Shown here piece after piece: positions 17,352 to 26,349 of a stretch of DNA of 64,000 nucleotides. The position numbers were made by a program, and so were the translations under genes. The notes beneath the pieces were generated by a model. It was not told the origin of the DNA. It worked only from the letters and a program-made list of their open reading frames with translations, and made no database searches. Location of the stretch: the NCBI RefSeq assembly GCF_004798585.1, contig NZ_PPXQ01000009.1, positions 62,001 through 126,000 of the forward strand. Direction: 5' to 3'. Every line of letters begins with the position of its first letter. Positions within the stretch are counted from its first letter, which is position 1. Source of the DNA: Massilia sp. Mn16-1_5. Its GTDB lineage: Bacteria; Pseudomonadota; Gammaproteobacteria; Burkholderiales; Burkholderiaceae_D.

Positions 17352-19703
17352 TTATTTGCGCAGCTTGGCAAAAGCTGCCGCCATCGCGCCGCCCGCATCA
17401 GAGGCTGGGCGTTCCTGGCGCGTATGCTGGGCCACGCGCTTGCGGTCCTCGCGGTCGCCGCGTTGCTGCGGCTGCGAACCCGGCTGCGGCGCCGAATCCG
17501 ACAGGCGCATCGTCAGCGCAATGCGCTTGCGTTTCGGATCGACTTCCAGCACTTTCACTTTGACGACCTGGCCCGCCTTCACCACCGTGTGCGGATCTTT
17601 CACAAACGTGTTCGACAGCGCAGAGATGTGCACCAGCCCATCCTGGTGCACACCGATGTCGACAAAGGCGCCAAAGGCAGCCACGTTGGTGACCACGCCT
17701 TCCAGGATCATGTCCGGACGCAGGTCGCTGATTTCCTCGACGCCTTCCTTGAACGTCGCCGTCGTGAATTCCGGCCGCGGATCGCGCCCCGGCTTTTCCA
17801 GCTCTTTCAAAATGTCGGTCACGGTCGGCACGCCGAATTTTTCATCCGCATATTTCGCCGGATTCAGGGTCTTGATCAGGGCGCTGTCGCCGACCACCGC
17901 CTTCATGTCGCGTTTCACATCCGCCAGGATCTTCTGCACCACTGGATAGGATTCCGGGTGCACCGCCGAGGCGTCCAGCGGATTTTCTCCGCCCATCACG
18001 CGCAGGAAGCCGGCCGCCTGCTCGAAAGTCTTGTCGCCCAGGCGTGGTACGGCTTTCAAGGCCGCGCGCGAGGCGAAGGCGCCCTTCATGTCGCGGTAGC
18101 TGACGATGCTCTGCGCCACGCTCGACGACAGGCCGGACACGCGCGCCAGCAGCGGCGCCGAGGCCGTGTTCACATCCACGCCGACCGCGTTCACGCAATC
18201 CTCGACCACGGCATCGAGCGAACGCGCCAGCTGCGTCTGCGAGACGTCGTGCTGGTACTGGCCGACGCCGATCGATTTCGGGTCGATTTTCACCAGTTCC
18301 GCCAGCGGATCCTGCAGGCGGCGCGCGATCGAGACGGCGCCGCGGATGGACACGTCCAGGTCCGGCAGTTCGCGCGAGGCGAATTCCGAGGCCGAGTACA
18401 CCGAGGCGCCCGCTTCCGAGACGACAATCTTGGTCAGCTTCAGTTCCGGACGGGCTTTAATGAGATCCTGCGCCAGCTTGTCCGTCTCGCGCGAGGCGGT
18501 GCCGTTGCCGATCGAGATCAGCGAGACATTGTGTTTCGCGGCCAGCTGGCCGAGCACGTGTAGCGAACCGTCCCAGTCGTTTCTCGGCTGGTGCGGGTAG
18601 ATCGTCGCCGTGTCGACCACTTTACCGGTGGCGTCGACCACCGCGACTTTGACGCCGGTACGCAGGCCCGGATCGAGGCCCATGGTGGCGCGCTGGCCGG
18701 CCGGCGCCGCCAGCAGCAGGGATTTCAGATTGCGCGCGAAGACGTTGATGGCGTCCAGCTCCGCTTTTTCGCGCAGGGCACCCATCAATTCCGTCTCGAT
18801 GTACATGAAGCTTTTCACACGCCAGGTCCAGCGCGCCGTGTCGAGCAGCCATTTGTCGGCCGGACGGCCGGCGGCCTTGATACCGAAACGGGCGGCGATA
18901 CGGCTTTCGCAGGGATTGTGCGGCGCATCCCACTTCGGTTTTTCCGCCTCGGTGTCGAGACGCAGCGTGACGTCGAGGATACCTTCGCGGCGCCCGCGCA
19001 TCAGCGCCAGCGCGCGGTGCGAAGGGACAGTGGCCAGCGGCTCCGAATAATCGAAGTAATCGGCAAACTTCTCTCCTTCTTCCTGCTTGCCGTCGACGAC
19101 TTTCGATTCGACGACGCCGTGCTCCTGCACATATTCGCGCAGGGACTGCAGCAGCGTCGCGTCTTCCGCAAAACGTTCCATCAGGATCTGGCGTGCGCCG
19201 TCGAGCGCCGCCTTCACGTCCGCCACGCCGGGATTGTTCACGCCATCGGCATTCGTAAACGCCTCGCGCAGGTATTTATTCGCTTCCTCTTCCGGATTGC
19301 GGGATGGATCGTTCAATAGGTCGTCGGCCAGCGGAGACAAGCCCGCTTCGACCGCGATCTGCGCTTTCGTGCGGCGCTTCTGTTTATAGGGCAGGTACAA
19401 ATCCTCTAGGCGGGTTTTGTCTTCGGCCAGGGCGATGGCTTCCAGCAGGGCCGGCGTCATCTTGTTCTGTTCGGTGATCGATTCGATGATCGCGGCGCGC
19501 CGGTCTTCCAGCTCGCGCAGGTAGCGCAGGCGCTCTTCCAGCAGGCGCAGCTGGACGTCGTCGAGGCCGCCGGTTGCTTCCTTGCGGTAGCGTGCGATGA
19601 AGGGGACGGTGGCGCCTTCGTCCAGCAGGGCGATGGCGGCGGCGACTTGCGCCGGCTTGGCGGCCAGCTCGAGAGCGAGGCGTTGTTCGATAGAAGGCAG
19701 CAT
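17352..19703 (-). CDS. tex: Tex-family RNA-binding transcription accessory protein
   Basis: Nucleic-acid-binding protein linked to transcription elongation and stress tolerance, 783 residues, the standard size. Domains in order: Tex N-terminal helical domain (about 1-190, [25 protein letters not shown]), the YqgF/RNase-H-like domain near 330 ([21 protein letters not shown]), helix-hairpin-helix repeats near 500-560 ([18 protein letters not shown]), and a C-terminal S1 RNA-binding domain about 650-720 ([21 protein letters not shown]). The Arg/Gln-rich tail after the S1 domain is low-complexity. All parts are intact. Confidence 0.95.
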   Translation of the reverse strand: MLPSIEQRLALELAAKPAQVAAAIALLDEGATVPFIARYRKEATGGLDDVQLRLLEERLRYLRELEDRRAAIIESITEQNKMTPALLEAIALAEDKTRLEDLYLPYKQKRRTKAQIAVEAGLSPLADDLLNDPSRNPEEEANKYLREAFTNADGVNNPGVADVKAALDGARQILMERFAEDATLLQSLREYVQEHGVVESKVVDGKQEEGEKFADYFDYSEPLATVPSHRALALMRGRREGILDVTLRLDTEAEKPKWDAPHNPCESRIAARFGIKAAGRPADKWLLDTARWTWRVKSFMYIETELMGALREKAELDAINVFARNLKSLLLAAPAGQRATMGLDPGLRTGVKVAVVDATGKVVDTATIYPHQPRNDWDGSLHVLGQLAAKHNVSLISIGNGTASRETDKLAQDLIKARPELKLTKIVVSEAGASVYSASEFASRELPDLDVSIRGAVSIARRLQDPLAELVKIDPKSIGVGQYQHDVSQTQLARSLDAVVEDCVNAVGVDVNTASAPLLARVSGLSSSVAQSIVSYRDMKGAFASRAALKAVPRLGDKTFEQAAGFLRVMGGENPLDASAVHPESYPVVQKILADVKRDMKAVVGDSALIKTLNPAKYADEKFGVPTVTDILKELEKPGRDPRPEFTTATFKEGVEEISDLRPDMILEGVVTNVAAFGAFVDIGVHQDGLVHISALSNTFVKDPHTVVKAGQVVKVKVLEVDPKRKRIALTMRLSDSAPQPGSQPQQRGDREDRKRVAQHTRQERPASDAGGAMAAAFAKLRK

Positions 19704-19798
19704 GGTGCAAGAAATCCGTGAGTCAGGCGGGCAATGATACGCAAACGCGCGCGAAGTGCCAGTCTTGACAGCGGATATGCACCGTGCAGTAGATTTTA

Positions 19799-20344
19799 TC
19801 AGGCCCGCTGCAGCGCGCGCTCCGCGCGGATGCGCAGCAGCAGCTGCAGCGCCGAATACCCTAGCATCGCGAACAGGACGATATAAATGCCGCTGAGGAT
19901 GACCAGAGAAGGCAGCGACAATCGGGAGGGCAGGGAGGCTTTATCTGTCGTGACCACCATGATGAACGCGGGCAGGGCGCTGCAGACGAGCAGGGCCAGC
20001 AGGCGCTGGAATTTTTTGACCTTCGAGGCGCCGTCCGTAAAAATTTCCGGTTCGCGGCCGTTAGTCACCGGAATGCTCCAGTAATGCCAGCCGGTGCAGG
20101 TCGTGGCCAGGGTCCAGCCGGCGTCCTCCATCAGCTGGGCAAAGCCATCGTCGGTGCGGCCATGGCCGAAATCGAGGCGGTACACGAGGTCGCGCGGGGC
20201 GCCGCGGCGGAAGGTCCAGAAGCAGAAGGGATTCACGCTCACCAGGTGCAGGCCCTGCTGCGCCATCGCGCGCAGCCAGGCTTCCTGCTCCTGGTCCTGG
20301 TGCGCCCAGAAGAATTTGAATTTGGTAACAGTCACATCGTTCAT
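19799..20344 (-). CDS. DUF2812-type membrane protein
   Basis: Predicted inner-membrane protein of 181 residues. The N-terminal part (about 1-110) matches the soluble DUF2812 style: [38 protein letters not shown], followed by YRLDFG and [19 protein letters not shown]. Two membrane segments follow ([17 protein letters not shown] and [20 protein letters not shown]). ATG 20344 overlaps the stop of the PadR regulator gene by four bases. DUF2812 proteins are regularly paired with PadR regulators, probably as the regulated effector, but their activity is unknown. Confidence 0.82.
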   Translation of the reverse strand: MNDVTVTKFKFFWAHQDQEQEAWLRAMAQQGLHLVSVNPFCFWTFRRGAPRDLVYRLDFGHGRTDDGFAQLMEDAGWTLATTCTGWHYWSIPVTNGREPEIFTDGASKVKKFQRLLALLVCSALPAFIMVVTTDKASLPSRLSLPSLVILSGIYIVLFAMLGYSALQLLLRIRAERALQRA

Positions 20345-20679
20345 GCCGCTGCTTCCTTTCCCTCTGTCGACAGTGCAAACTGTCCGTTGCGCACCATGAT
20401 CGCCAGGCGCCGCACCTGCTCGGCCAGCACCAGCCGTCCCTTCGGCGTCAGCGCATAGGTCTTGCGCCGCTCTTCTTCGCTGACTTTCTCGATCAGCCCC
20501 TGCTTTTCCAGCGTGCCGAAGGCGCCGTAAAGGGTGCCGGGGCCGATCACCACATTCCCCTGGCTCATGCTTTCCACCTTTTGCATCAGCGCGTAGCCGT
20601 GCAAGGGCTCGTCGAGCGCCGCCAGCACGTAATACGTCGCCTCGGATAAAGGCAAGAGTTTTGCGAAATCGATGTCCAA
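20341..20679 (-). CDS. PadR-family transcriptional regulator
   Basis: Winged-helix repressor of 112 residues. Typical PadR sequence: LSEATYYVLAALDEPLHGYALMQKVESMSQGNVVIGPGTLYGAFGTLEKQGLIEKVSEEERRKTYALTPKGRLVLAEQVRRL. The C-terminal helix that mediates dimerisation is short, as in PadR subfamily 2. It is translationally coupled to the DUF2812 gene. A near-perfect palindrome 16 bases upstream of its start is the obvious candidate operator, implying autoregulation. Inducer unknown; members respond to phenolics, drugs or envelope stress. Confidence 0.9.
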   Translation of the reverse strand: MDIDFAKLLPLSEATYYVLAALDEPLHGYALMQKVESMSQGNVVIGPGTLYGAFGTLEKQGLIEKVSEEERRKTYALTPKGRLVLAEQVRRLAIMVRNGQFALSTEGKEAAA

Positions 20680-20694
20680 ACCAGCTCCTCGGTT

Positions 20695-20717
20695 GATATA
20701 TCGGGTCCCGACATATC
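20695..20717. promoter_or_regulatory. Putative PadR operator
   Basis: GATATATCGGG-T-CCCGACATATC: 11-bp arms with one mismatch around a single base, just upstream of the padR start. A further half-like GATATA follows at 20725-20730. Palindromes with AT-rich outer arms directly ahead of the gene are usual for PadR autoregulation. Confidence 0.75.
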
Positions 20718-20900
20718 GCTGTTCGATATACTAGCAGCGCTTGCCGGCTTGTCAATGTGTTTTTGAAAGCCGGGTCAAGCGATGCGTATCTTTCACACCG
20801 TAAAGAATTTTCGGCAAGGTGCGATTCCGAACAAAACTGAAGTGCCCGTATGAGAGATAATGGTGTTTGTTGTTTTTTTTCATACAGGTTCAAGGACCCA

Positions 20901-23900
20901 ATGCACACAGTTGATTTCCCACGCGAACACGCGAGCGATGCCCCGGCACCGCGCGCGACGCCGGCACGCGCGCCCGCACTGCCCGCGCCGGTGGCGACCT
21001 GGCTGCAACGGGTCGAAGCGGCAGCGCATCCGCAACCCAAGCTGGATGTCGAAGTTGCCGATCCAAAAGCGATCCAGTACAAATTCGTCTATGTGATGGC
21101 CCCCACCAGCGGTGGACGCCATGTCGCCATCTGCCTGTGCAAGGCGCGCCTGCGTCCGAACGGCGACGTCGCCGCCGCCAGCCCGGTGAACGAGGTGTTT
21201 TCCCTGCTGTCCGCCCCGCCGGCCTACCTGGAAGGCGAAGACGAAGACCTGGTGCGCTTCTTCATCGCCATGCGCAGCGGTTCCTCGCAAAGCACCAGCG
21301 CGACCGAGCCGAAGGGCAAAGTCGGCGCCATCCTGCTCGATTTATTGCTGCGCCAGGGCAAGCTGCTGTGGGCGAATTCCTGGGCCGACATGGCCAACGG
21401 TCTCGTTTATCCGCTGCAGGCCGGCCCCACGCGCCAGGCAAACCTGGCATGGCGCGACGAAGGCCGCGCCGCCAAGCTCGGCTGGTCGGTGGAACCGGCC
21501 AACGGTGCGAATCACCCGGGCGCCGACCTGATCGACTACATGCTGCCGACCGATCCGCCCTGGTACATCGACAACCTGTCCTGCGGACCGCTGTCGCTGA
21601 ACCGCGGCGGCGTCGACATCTCGCTGGCCGAACTGCAGGCGCTGGTGGCGCAAGCCCCCGTCCTCACCGGCAACGACAAAAAGCGCGTCTCGCAACTGCT
21701 GCTGGCCCACGGCCTGCAGGAACTGATGCCGCTGCCGCAGCCGCTCACGCAGAAATTGCGCACCGACGTCAAGCCACAGCCCTTCCTGCTGTTGGATTCC
21801 GTGTCGCTGGCCGACAGCGGCGCCCCGCGCTGGCACGATTTCGCCGTATTGTCCTTCGACTACGACGGCCAGCGTGTTTCCTTCGACCCTTCGCAGCGCG
21901 TGGTGCGCCAGATCGGCGACGTTACCGAAATCATCGAGCGCGACGCGGCCGCCGAGGCCGCAGCGCTGGACAAACTGACGGAACTCGGCTTCCGTAAACC
22001 GGCGACCACGCCTTTGTCGGCCGTGGCCGGCGCCGTACAGCTGGAAAGCCAGGCGCACTGGCTGCGCTTTGCCGAAACCGACCTGGACGCCCTGTCAGAT
22101 GCCGGCTGGCACCTGCAAAAGTCGAATAAATACCGCTACGATGTGGTGCCGGTGGAAGACTGGTATGCCGAGATCGACGAGCCGGAAGAGGCCGGTAAAG
22201 CCTGGTTCGAGCTGGAGCTGGGCATCGTCGTCAACCGCAAGCGCGTGCCGCTGCTGCCGGTACTGGTGCAGCTGATCCGCAACGCACCGACGGATTTCGA
22301 TCCGGCCGTGCTGGCCGCCCATGGCGAAGCCGACCAGATGCTGGCGACGCTGCCGGAAGGTTTACGGGTCGCCCTGCCTTGGGCGCGCGTAAAACCGATC
22401 CTGGCGACGCTGGGCGAGCTGTATTTCAACGACAAGATCAAGAACCGGGTGCGCCTGTCGACCCTGGACGCCAGCCGCCTGGAAGAACTGGCGCGCGGCG
22501 TCGAGCTGCGCTGGTTCGGCGGCGAACAGTTGCGCGAGACCGGCCGCAAGCTGAGCCAGTTCGGTTCGGTGAAAAAAGTGGCGGCCCCCGCCGGCCTGCA
22601 GGCGACCCTGCGTGACTACCAGCTCGATGGTCTGTCGTGGATGCAGTTCCTGCGCGAATACGACCTCGCCGGCATCCTGGCCGACGACATGGGTCTCGGT
22701 AAAACCGTGCAGACCCTGGCGCACATCCTGACGGAGAAGGAGGCGGGCCGCCTGACCAGCCCGGCCTTAGTGATTGCGCCGACCAGCCTGATGACCAACT
22801 GGCAGGAAGAAGCCGCGCGCTTCGCACCGAGCCTGAAGGTGTTGCTGCTGCAGGGCAAGGAACGCGTGGACATGTTCGACCAGATCGAGCAGGCCGACAT
22901 CGTGCTGACGACCTATGCCTTGCTGCCGCGCGACGAGGAAAAGCTGCGCGAGCACCACTATCACCTGGTGATCCTCGACGAATCGCACTACATCAAAAAC
23001 ACGAGATCCAAAGCGGCGCAGACGGCCGGTTCCCTGAACGCGAACCACCGCCTGTGCCTGACCGGCACGCCGCTGGAGAACCACTTGGGAGAACTCTGGT
23101 CGCAATTCCACTTCCTGCTGCCCGGCCTGCTGGGCGAGGAAAAAGCCTTCAATACCCAGTTCCGCCACCCGATCGAACGCCAGGACGATCCGGTGCGGCG
23201 CGCCTTGCTGAACCGCCGCATCCGTCCTTTCCTGCTGCGCCGTACGAAAGACCACGTGGCCAAGGAATTGCCGGAAAAGACGGAGATGGTGAGAAGGGTC
23301 GAACTCACCGGCCCCCAGCGCGACCTGTACGAAACCGTGCGCCTGGCCATGGACAAGAAAGTGCGCGAGGAAATCGACCGCAAGGGCGTGGCGCGCAGCC
23401 AGATCGTGATCCTGGAAGCGCTGCTGAAACTGCGACAAGTCTGCTGCGATCCGCGCCTGGTCAAAGCCATGCCGGCGAAAAAGAACACGGCAGCCATCTC
23501 CGCCAAGCTCACCGACCTGATGCAGATGGTCGACGACTTGCTGGAAGAGGGCCGCAAGATCCTCGTGTTCTCGCAGTTCACCAGCATGCTGGCGCTGATC
23601 GAAGAAGAACTGGCGGCGCGTGGCATCCGCTACGCCATCCTCACCGGCGAAACGCGCGACCGTTCGGCGCAGGTGGCAGCCTTCCAGCAGGGCGCGGTGC
23701 CGATTTTCCTGATCAGCCTGAAGGCGGGCGGCGTCGGCCTGAACCTGACGGCGGCCGATACCGTCATCCACTACGACCCGTGGTGGAACCCGGCGGCGGA
23801 AAACCAGGCCACCGACCGCGCCTGGCGCATCGGGCAGGACAAGCCGGTGTTCGTGTACAAGCTGATCGCGAAAGGTACGCTGGAAGAAAAGATCCAGCAG

Positions 23901-24017
23901 CTGCAACAGAAGAAATCGGAACTGGCGCAGTCGATCCTGGCCGAAGGCGAATCGCAGAAGATGGCCTTGACCCAGGAAGATCTACAGGCAATCTTCGCGC
24001 CGCTCGACGAGCAGTAA
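20901..24017 (+). CDS. SNF2-family DEAD/DEAH-like helicase/ATPase
   Basis: Large SWI2/SNF2-type DNA-dependent ATPase, 1038 residues from ATG 20901 (AAGGA a few bases upstream; the frame opens further at 20850). The N-terminal half, about 1-560, is a bacterial-specific region without recognisable SWIM zinc finger. The motor is complete: DDMGLGKT Walker A near 595, LDESHYIKN box II near 690, TGTPLENHLGELW motif III near 720, and the C-terminal lobe with SQFTSMLALIEEEL, SLKAGGVGLNLTAADTVIHY and the ATDRAWRIGQ arginine-finger motif near 975. Box II is DESH rather than DEAH/DEAQ. Such proteins translocate on DNA and remodel protein-DNA complexes; the specific job is unknown. It has its own terminator. 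A second SNF2 protein lies at the end of the window. Confidence 0.92.
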   Translation: MHTVDFPREHASDAPAPRATPARAPALPAPVATWLQRVEAAAHPQPKLDVEVADPKAIQYKFVYVMAPTSGGRHVAICLCKARLRPNGDVAAASPVNEVFSLLSAPPAYLEGEDEDLVRFFIAMRSGSSQSTSATEPKGKVGAILLDLLLRQGKLLWANSWADMANGLVYPLQAGPTRQANLAWRDEGRAAKLGWSVEPANGANHPGADLIDYMLPTDPPWYIDNLSCGPLSLNRGGVDISLAELQALVAQAPVLTGNDKKRVSQLLLAHGLQELMPLPQPLTQKLRTDVKPQPFLLLDSVSLADSGAPRWHDFAVLSFDYDGQRVSFDPSQRVVRQIGDVTEIIERDAAAEAAALDKLTELGFRKPATTPLSAVAGAVQLESQAHWLRFAETDLDALSDAGWHLQKSNKYRYDVVPVEDWYAEIDEPEEAGKAWFELELGIVVNRKRVPLLPVLVQLIRNAPTDFDPAVLAAHGEADQMLATLPEGLRVALPWARVKPILATLGELYFNDKIKNRVRLSTLDASRLEELARGVELRWFGGEQLRETGRKLSQFGSVKKVAAPAGLQATLRDYQLDGLSWMQFLREYDLAGILADDMGLGKTVQTLAHILTEKEAGRLTSPALVIAPTSLMTNWQEEAARFAPSLKVLLLQGKERVDMFDQIEQADIVLTTYALLPRDEEKLREHHYHLVILDESHYIKNTRSKAAQTAGSLNANHRLCLTGTPLENHLGELWSQFHFLLPGLLGEEKAFNTQFRHPIERQDDPVRRALLNRRIRPFLLRRTKDHVAKELPEKTEMVRRVELTGPQRDLYETVRLAMDKKVREEIDRKGVARSQIVILEALLKLRQVCCDPRLVKAMPAKKNTAAISAKLTDLMQMVDDLLEEGRKILVFSQFTSMLALIEEELAARGIRYAILTGETRDRSAQVAAFQQGAVPIFLISLKAGGVGLNLTAADTVIHYDPWWNPAAENQATDRAWRIGQDKPVFVYKLIAKGTLEEKIQQLQQKKSELAQSILAEGESQKMALTQEDLQAIFAPLDEQ

Positions 24018-24038
24018 AGTTGTCCGGCGCAGAACCAG

Positions 24039-24062
24039 GCCCGCTTCGGCGGGCTTTTTTTC
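24039..24062 (+). terminator. Rho-independent terminator after the SNF2 gene
   Basis: Stem GCCCGC-TTCG-GCGGGC with a stable tetraloop, followed by eight T residues. The following 209 bases up to the histidine-kinase start are AT-richer and carry no gene; they presumably hold its promoter. Confidence 0.88.
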
Positions 24063-24271
24063 GCTCTTTTGCCGGATTCTCATGCGCAGGGCATGAAATG
24101 TGGCATCCAGGAGGCGTAATGTAAAAGATATTGAACAGAATTATGTATGATGCAATTTTAGGTAATTGATATTGCAACAACGCTTGCCTATACAGAAGGG
24201 TATTCCCAGCTATATACTCCTTGCGCACTAGTTCAGTGCGCTGATTGTACTAATTTCTAGAAGGGTGTTTG

Positions 24272-25435
24272 ATGAACCGCAGCGCCAGTAGCGACTGTTC
24301 CGGCCATGCCGGCGTGGCGCTGTCCGAGCAGTTCCGCGTGATTGCCGAGATCGGTGGCGACGTTGCCTTCAGCATCGATTGCGCCAGCGGCCAGCTGCGC
24401 TATGTCAGCCCTGCGATCGAACAACTGCTCGGCTACACCCCGGAGCAAATCGTGGCCGATTTCGGTGCCGGCGCCGAGGGGCCGCTGGCCGTGCTGCATG
24501 CCGGCGTGCCGGAGCGCATGCGGCGCCTGCGCGCGGGCGACCGCAGCCGCCTGCGCCTGGTGCGCGAGACCGAGCTGCAAGGCGCACACGGGTATCCGGT
24601 GCCGGTCGAAGTCATCTCTTCCCTGCTGTGCGACGACGACGGGCGGCCCCAGGCCCTGGTCGGCCTGCTGCGCGACCTGTCGCCGCGGCGCCTGCGCGAA
24701 GCCGAGCAAAAGCGCTTCGCCAGCATGCTGAACCACGAATTTCGCACGCCCCTGTCCACCATTGACGGCGCGATCCAGCGCCTCGAGGCCACCAGCCCGC
24801 ATACCGACGAGGCGACGCGCGCCCGCTACCGCAAGATCGCCGTCGCCACCGACCGCCTGATCGGCATGCTCGACGATTACCTGTCGCCCGAACGCATGGC
24901 CGGCATCGGCAGCGAGCGCCAGCCGACCACGGTGGCGCCACGTATCCTGCTGGAGGAGGGCGCGGCCCAGCTGCGCGCGGCCGGGCGCACAGCCAGCATC
25001 AAGGCGCGCGAACTGCCCGAAACCCTGCGCTGCGATCCCGAAGGCTTGCGCCTGGCCTTAAAAGTCCTGGTCGACAACGCGATCGCGTATTCACCGGCCA
25101 CCTCCCCGGTGGTGTTGGGAGGACGCCTGGCCGCCAGCGGCATCGAACTGGCCGTGCGCGACCATGGCCCGGGTGTGCCGCGCGACGAGCAAACCCGGGT
25201 CTTCGACAAGTTTTACCGTGGCAGCAACGCTGCCGGCATGCCGGGCAGCGGCCTGGGCCTGTACATGGCGCGCTCGATCGTCGAGGTACACGGCGGCGTC
25301 CTCAGCCTGGTCACGCCGAGCGGCGGTGGCGCCGAATTCCGCATCTGGCTGCCGATCGCCGGCGCTGCGAAGTTGCTTGCGCGCCAAGGCACGACACCCG
25401 ATAATCCCGCGCTGCCCTCCGGCAACCCAACATGA
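24272..25435 (+). CDS. PAS-domain sensor histidine kinase, soluble
   Basis: Two-component sensor kinase of 387 residues starting at ATG 24272 (AAGGG at 24261-24265). No membrane segment or signal peptide, so it senses inside the cell. Residues about 20-145 form a PAS domain (DVAFSIDCASGQLRYVSPAIEQLLGYTPEQI). The HisKA dimerisation helix carries the phospho-acceptor His at about 155 (NHEFRTPLST). The HATPase part has the N-box (LVDNAIAYSP), G1 (DHGPGVPRDEQTRVFDKFYRG) and G2 (GSGLGLYMAR) motifs, all intact. The response-regulator gene follows after 15 bases, giving a kinase-first operon. The signal is unknown; the PAS could bind a small ligand, haem or flavin, but no diagnostic residue is evident. 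Confidence 0.92.
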   Translation: MNRSASSDCSGHAGVALSEQFRVIAEIGGDVAFSIDCASGQLRYVSPAIEQLLGYTPEQIVADFGAGAEGPLAVLHAGVPERMRRLRAGDRSRLRLVRETELQGAHGYPVPVEVISSLLCDDDGRPQALVGLLRDLSPRRLREAEQKRFASMLNHEFRTPLSTIDGAIQRLEATSPHTDEATRARYRKIAVATDRLIGMLDDYLSPERMAGIGSERQPTTVAPRILLEEGAAQLRAAGRTASIKARELPETLRCDPEGLRLALKVLVDNAIAYSPATSPVVLGGRLAASGIELAVRDHGPGVPRDEQTRVFDKFYRGSNAAGMPGSGLGLYMARSIVEVHGGVLSLVTPSGGGAEFRIWLPIAGAAKLLARQGTTPDNPALPSGNPT

Positions 25436-25450
25436 AGAACGTGTAAGCCC

Positions 25451-26131
25451 ATGACGCAGATATTGATTGTGGAAGACAACGGCGATTACGCCGGGGACAT
25501 GGCCGATTTCCTGCGCGAACTCGAGCATGAAGTCACCATCGCCACCTCCGCCAGCGAGATGTGGGCGGCCCTGACGCGCACGCCCGCCGCGGTGGTCGTG
25601 CTCGACCTCGGCCTGCCCGACGAGGACGGTTTTACGGTGATCCCGCGCATGCGCCAGCTGTATCCGGAAATCGGCCTGCTGGTGCTGACCGGCCGCGTCG
25701 CCTTCGACAACCGCATCCTCGGCCTGCAGCTGGGCGCCGACCACTATCTGACGAAACCGATCAAGTTCCCGGAACTGGCCGCCCACATCGAAGCCCTGGG
25801 CCGCCGCGTGCGTCCGAGCGAGCCGGCCCCGGCGCCCGTGAAATGGACCCTGCGCGTGAGCGCGCGCCAGCTCGAGCTGAGCGGCAAGGTGATCGATCTG
25901 ACGGAGAAGGAGTTCAATTTCCTGCACCTGCTGACGATCAATACGCGCCCGGTGCCGCGCGCCACCATCGTGGCCGGCATGGGAGGAGATGATCCGGACG
26001 CCAGCCGCCGCGTCGACATGCTGGTGTATCGCCTGCGCAAGAAGACGAGAAGCGCGCTGGGACAGGAGCTGCCGCTGCGTAGCGCGTATGGCGAGGGTTA
26101 CAGCCTCTCGGCAGGCTTTACGCTGGCTTGA
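25451..26131 (+). CDS. OmpR/PhoB-family response regulator
   Basis: DNA-binding response regulator, 226 residues. Receiver domain 1-120 with acidic pocket Glu8/Asp9, phospho-acceptor Asp52 (VVVLDLGLPDEDG), the conserved Thr in LVLTGR and Lys in LTKPIKF. C-terminal winged helix from about 130 (LRVSARQLELSGKVIDLTEKEFNFLHLL ... RRVDMLVYRLRKKTRSALG ... RSAYGEGYSL). The partner kinase gene lies immediately upstream. Its target genes are not evident from the window. Confidence 0.93.
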   Translation: MTQILIVEDNGDYAGDMADFLRELEHEVTIATSASEMWAALTRTPAAVVVLDLGLPDEDGFTVIPRMRQLYPEIGLLVLTGRVAFDNRILGLQLGADHYLTKPIKFPELAAHIEALGRRVRPSEPAPAPVKWTLRVSARQLELSGKVIDLTEKEFNFLHLLTINTRPVPRATIVAGMGGDDPDASRRVDMLVYRLRKKTRSALGQELPLRSAYGEGYSLSAGFTLA

Positions 26132-26140
26132 TCGTCGTTT

Positions 26141-26168
26141 GTAGGGTGGGCATTCCATGCCCACGCGG
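26141..26168 (+). repeat. REP-like palindrome, forward copy (pair near RAYT)
   Basis: GTAGGGTGG / CCACGCG element, stem GTGGGCAT-TCC-ATGCCCAC. It begins nine bases after the response-regulator stop and forms an inverted pair with 26216-26242, 47 bases away. Confidence 0.88.
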
Positions 26169-26215
26169 TGCAACCCTTCCTGATCGAAACGTGTTTTCGA
26201 CCCGCACATGCCGCA

Positions 26216-26242
26216 CCGCGTGGGCATGAATGCCCACCCTAC
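26216..26242 (-). repeat. REP-like palindrome, reverse copy (pair near RAYT)
   Basis: Reverse copy with stem GTGGGCAT-GA-ATGCCCAC when read on the plus strand. It lies 107 bases ahead of the RAYT-type gene, the arrangement expected of REP elements and the transposases that mobilise them. Confidence 0.88.
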
Positions 26243-26248
26243 AAAATC

Positions 26249-26303
26249 GGGACAGAGTCAATGGTAAAATTTCCCTTGCTTAAAATAAATGAGGGACACA
26301 GTC
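26249..26303 (+). repeat. Direct repeat GGGACAnAGTC (two copies) upstream of RAYT
   Basis: GGGACAGAGTC at 26249-26259 and GGGACACAGTC at 26293-26303 are 44 bases apart in the same orientation. An inverted core (TGTCCC, 27201-27206) lies past the gene. They may be ends or recognition sequences of the RAYT unit (inference). Confidence 0.5.
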
Positions 26304-26349
26304 TTCCCACCGCGCTAGAATACGCTTATCTGCCTCATTCTTGCGCACC

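Noticed and set aside
26132-26349. CRISPR-like array suggested by the spaced repeats near the RAYT gene
   Set aside because: Only two inverted copies with a single spacer, no cas genes, and the same unit is scattered elsewhere in the window.
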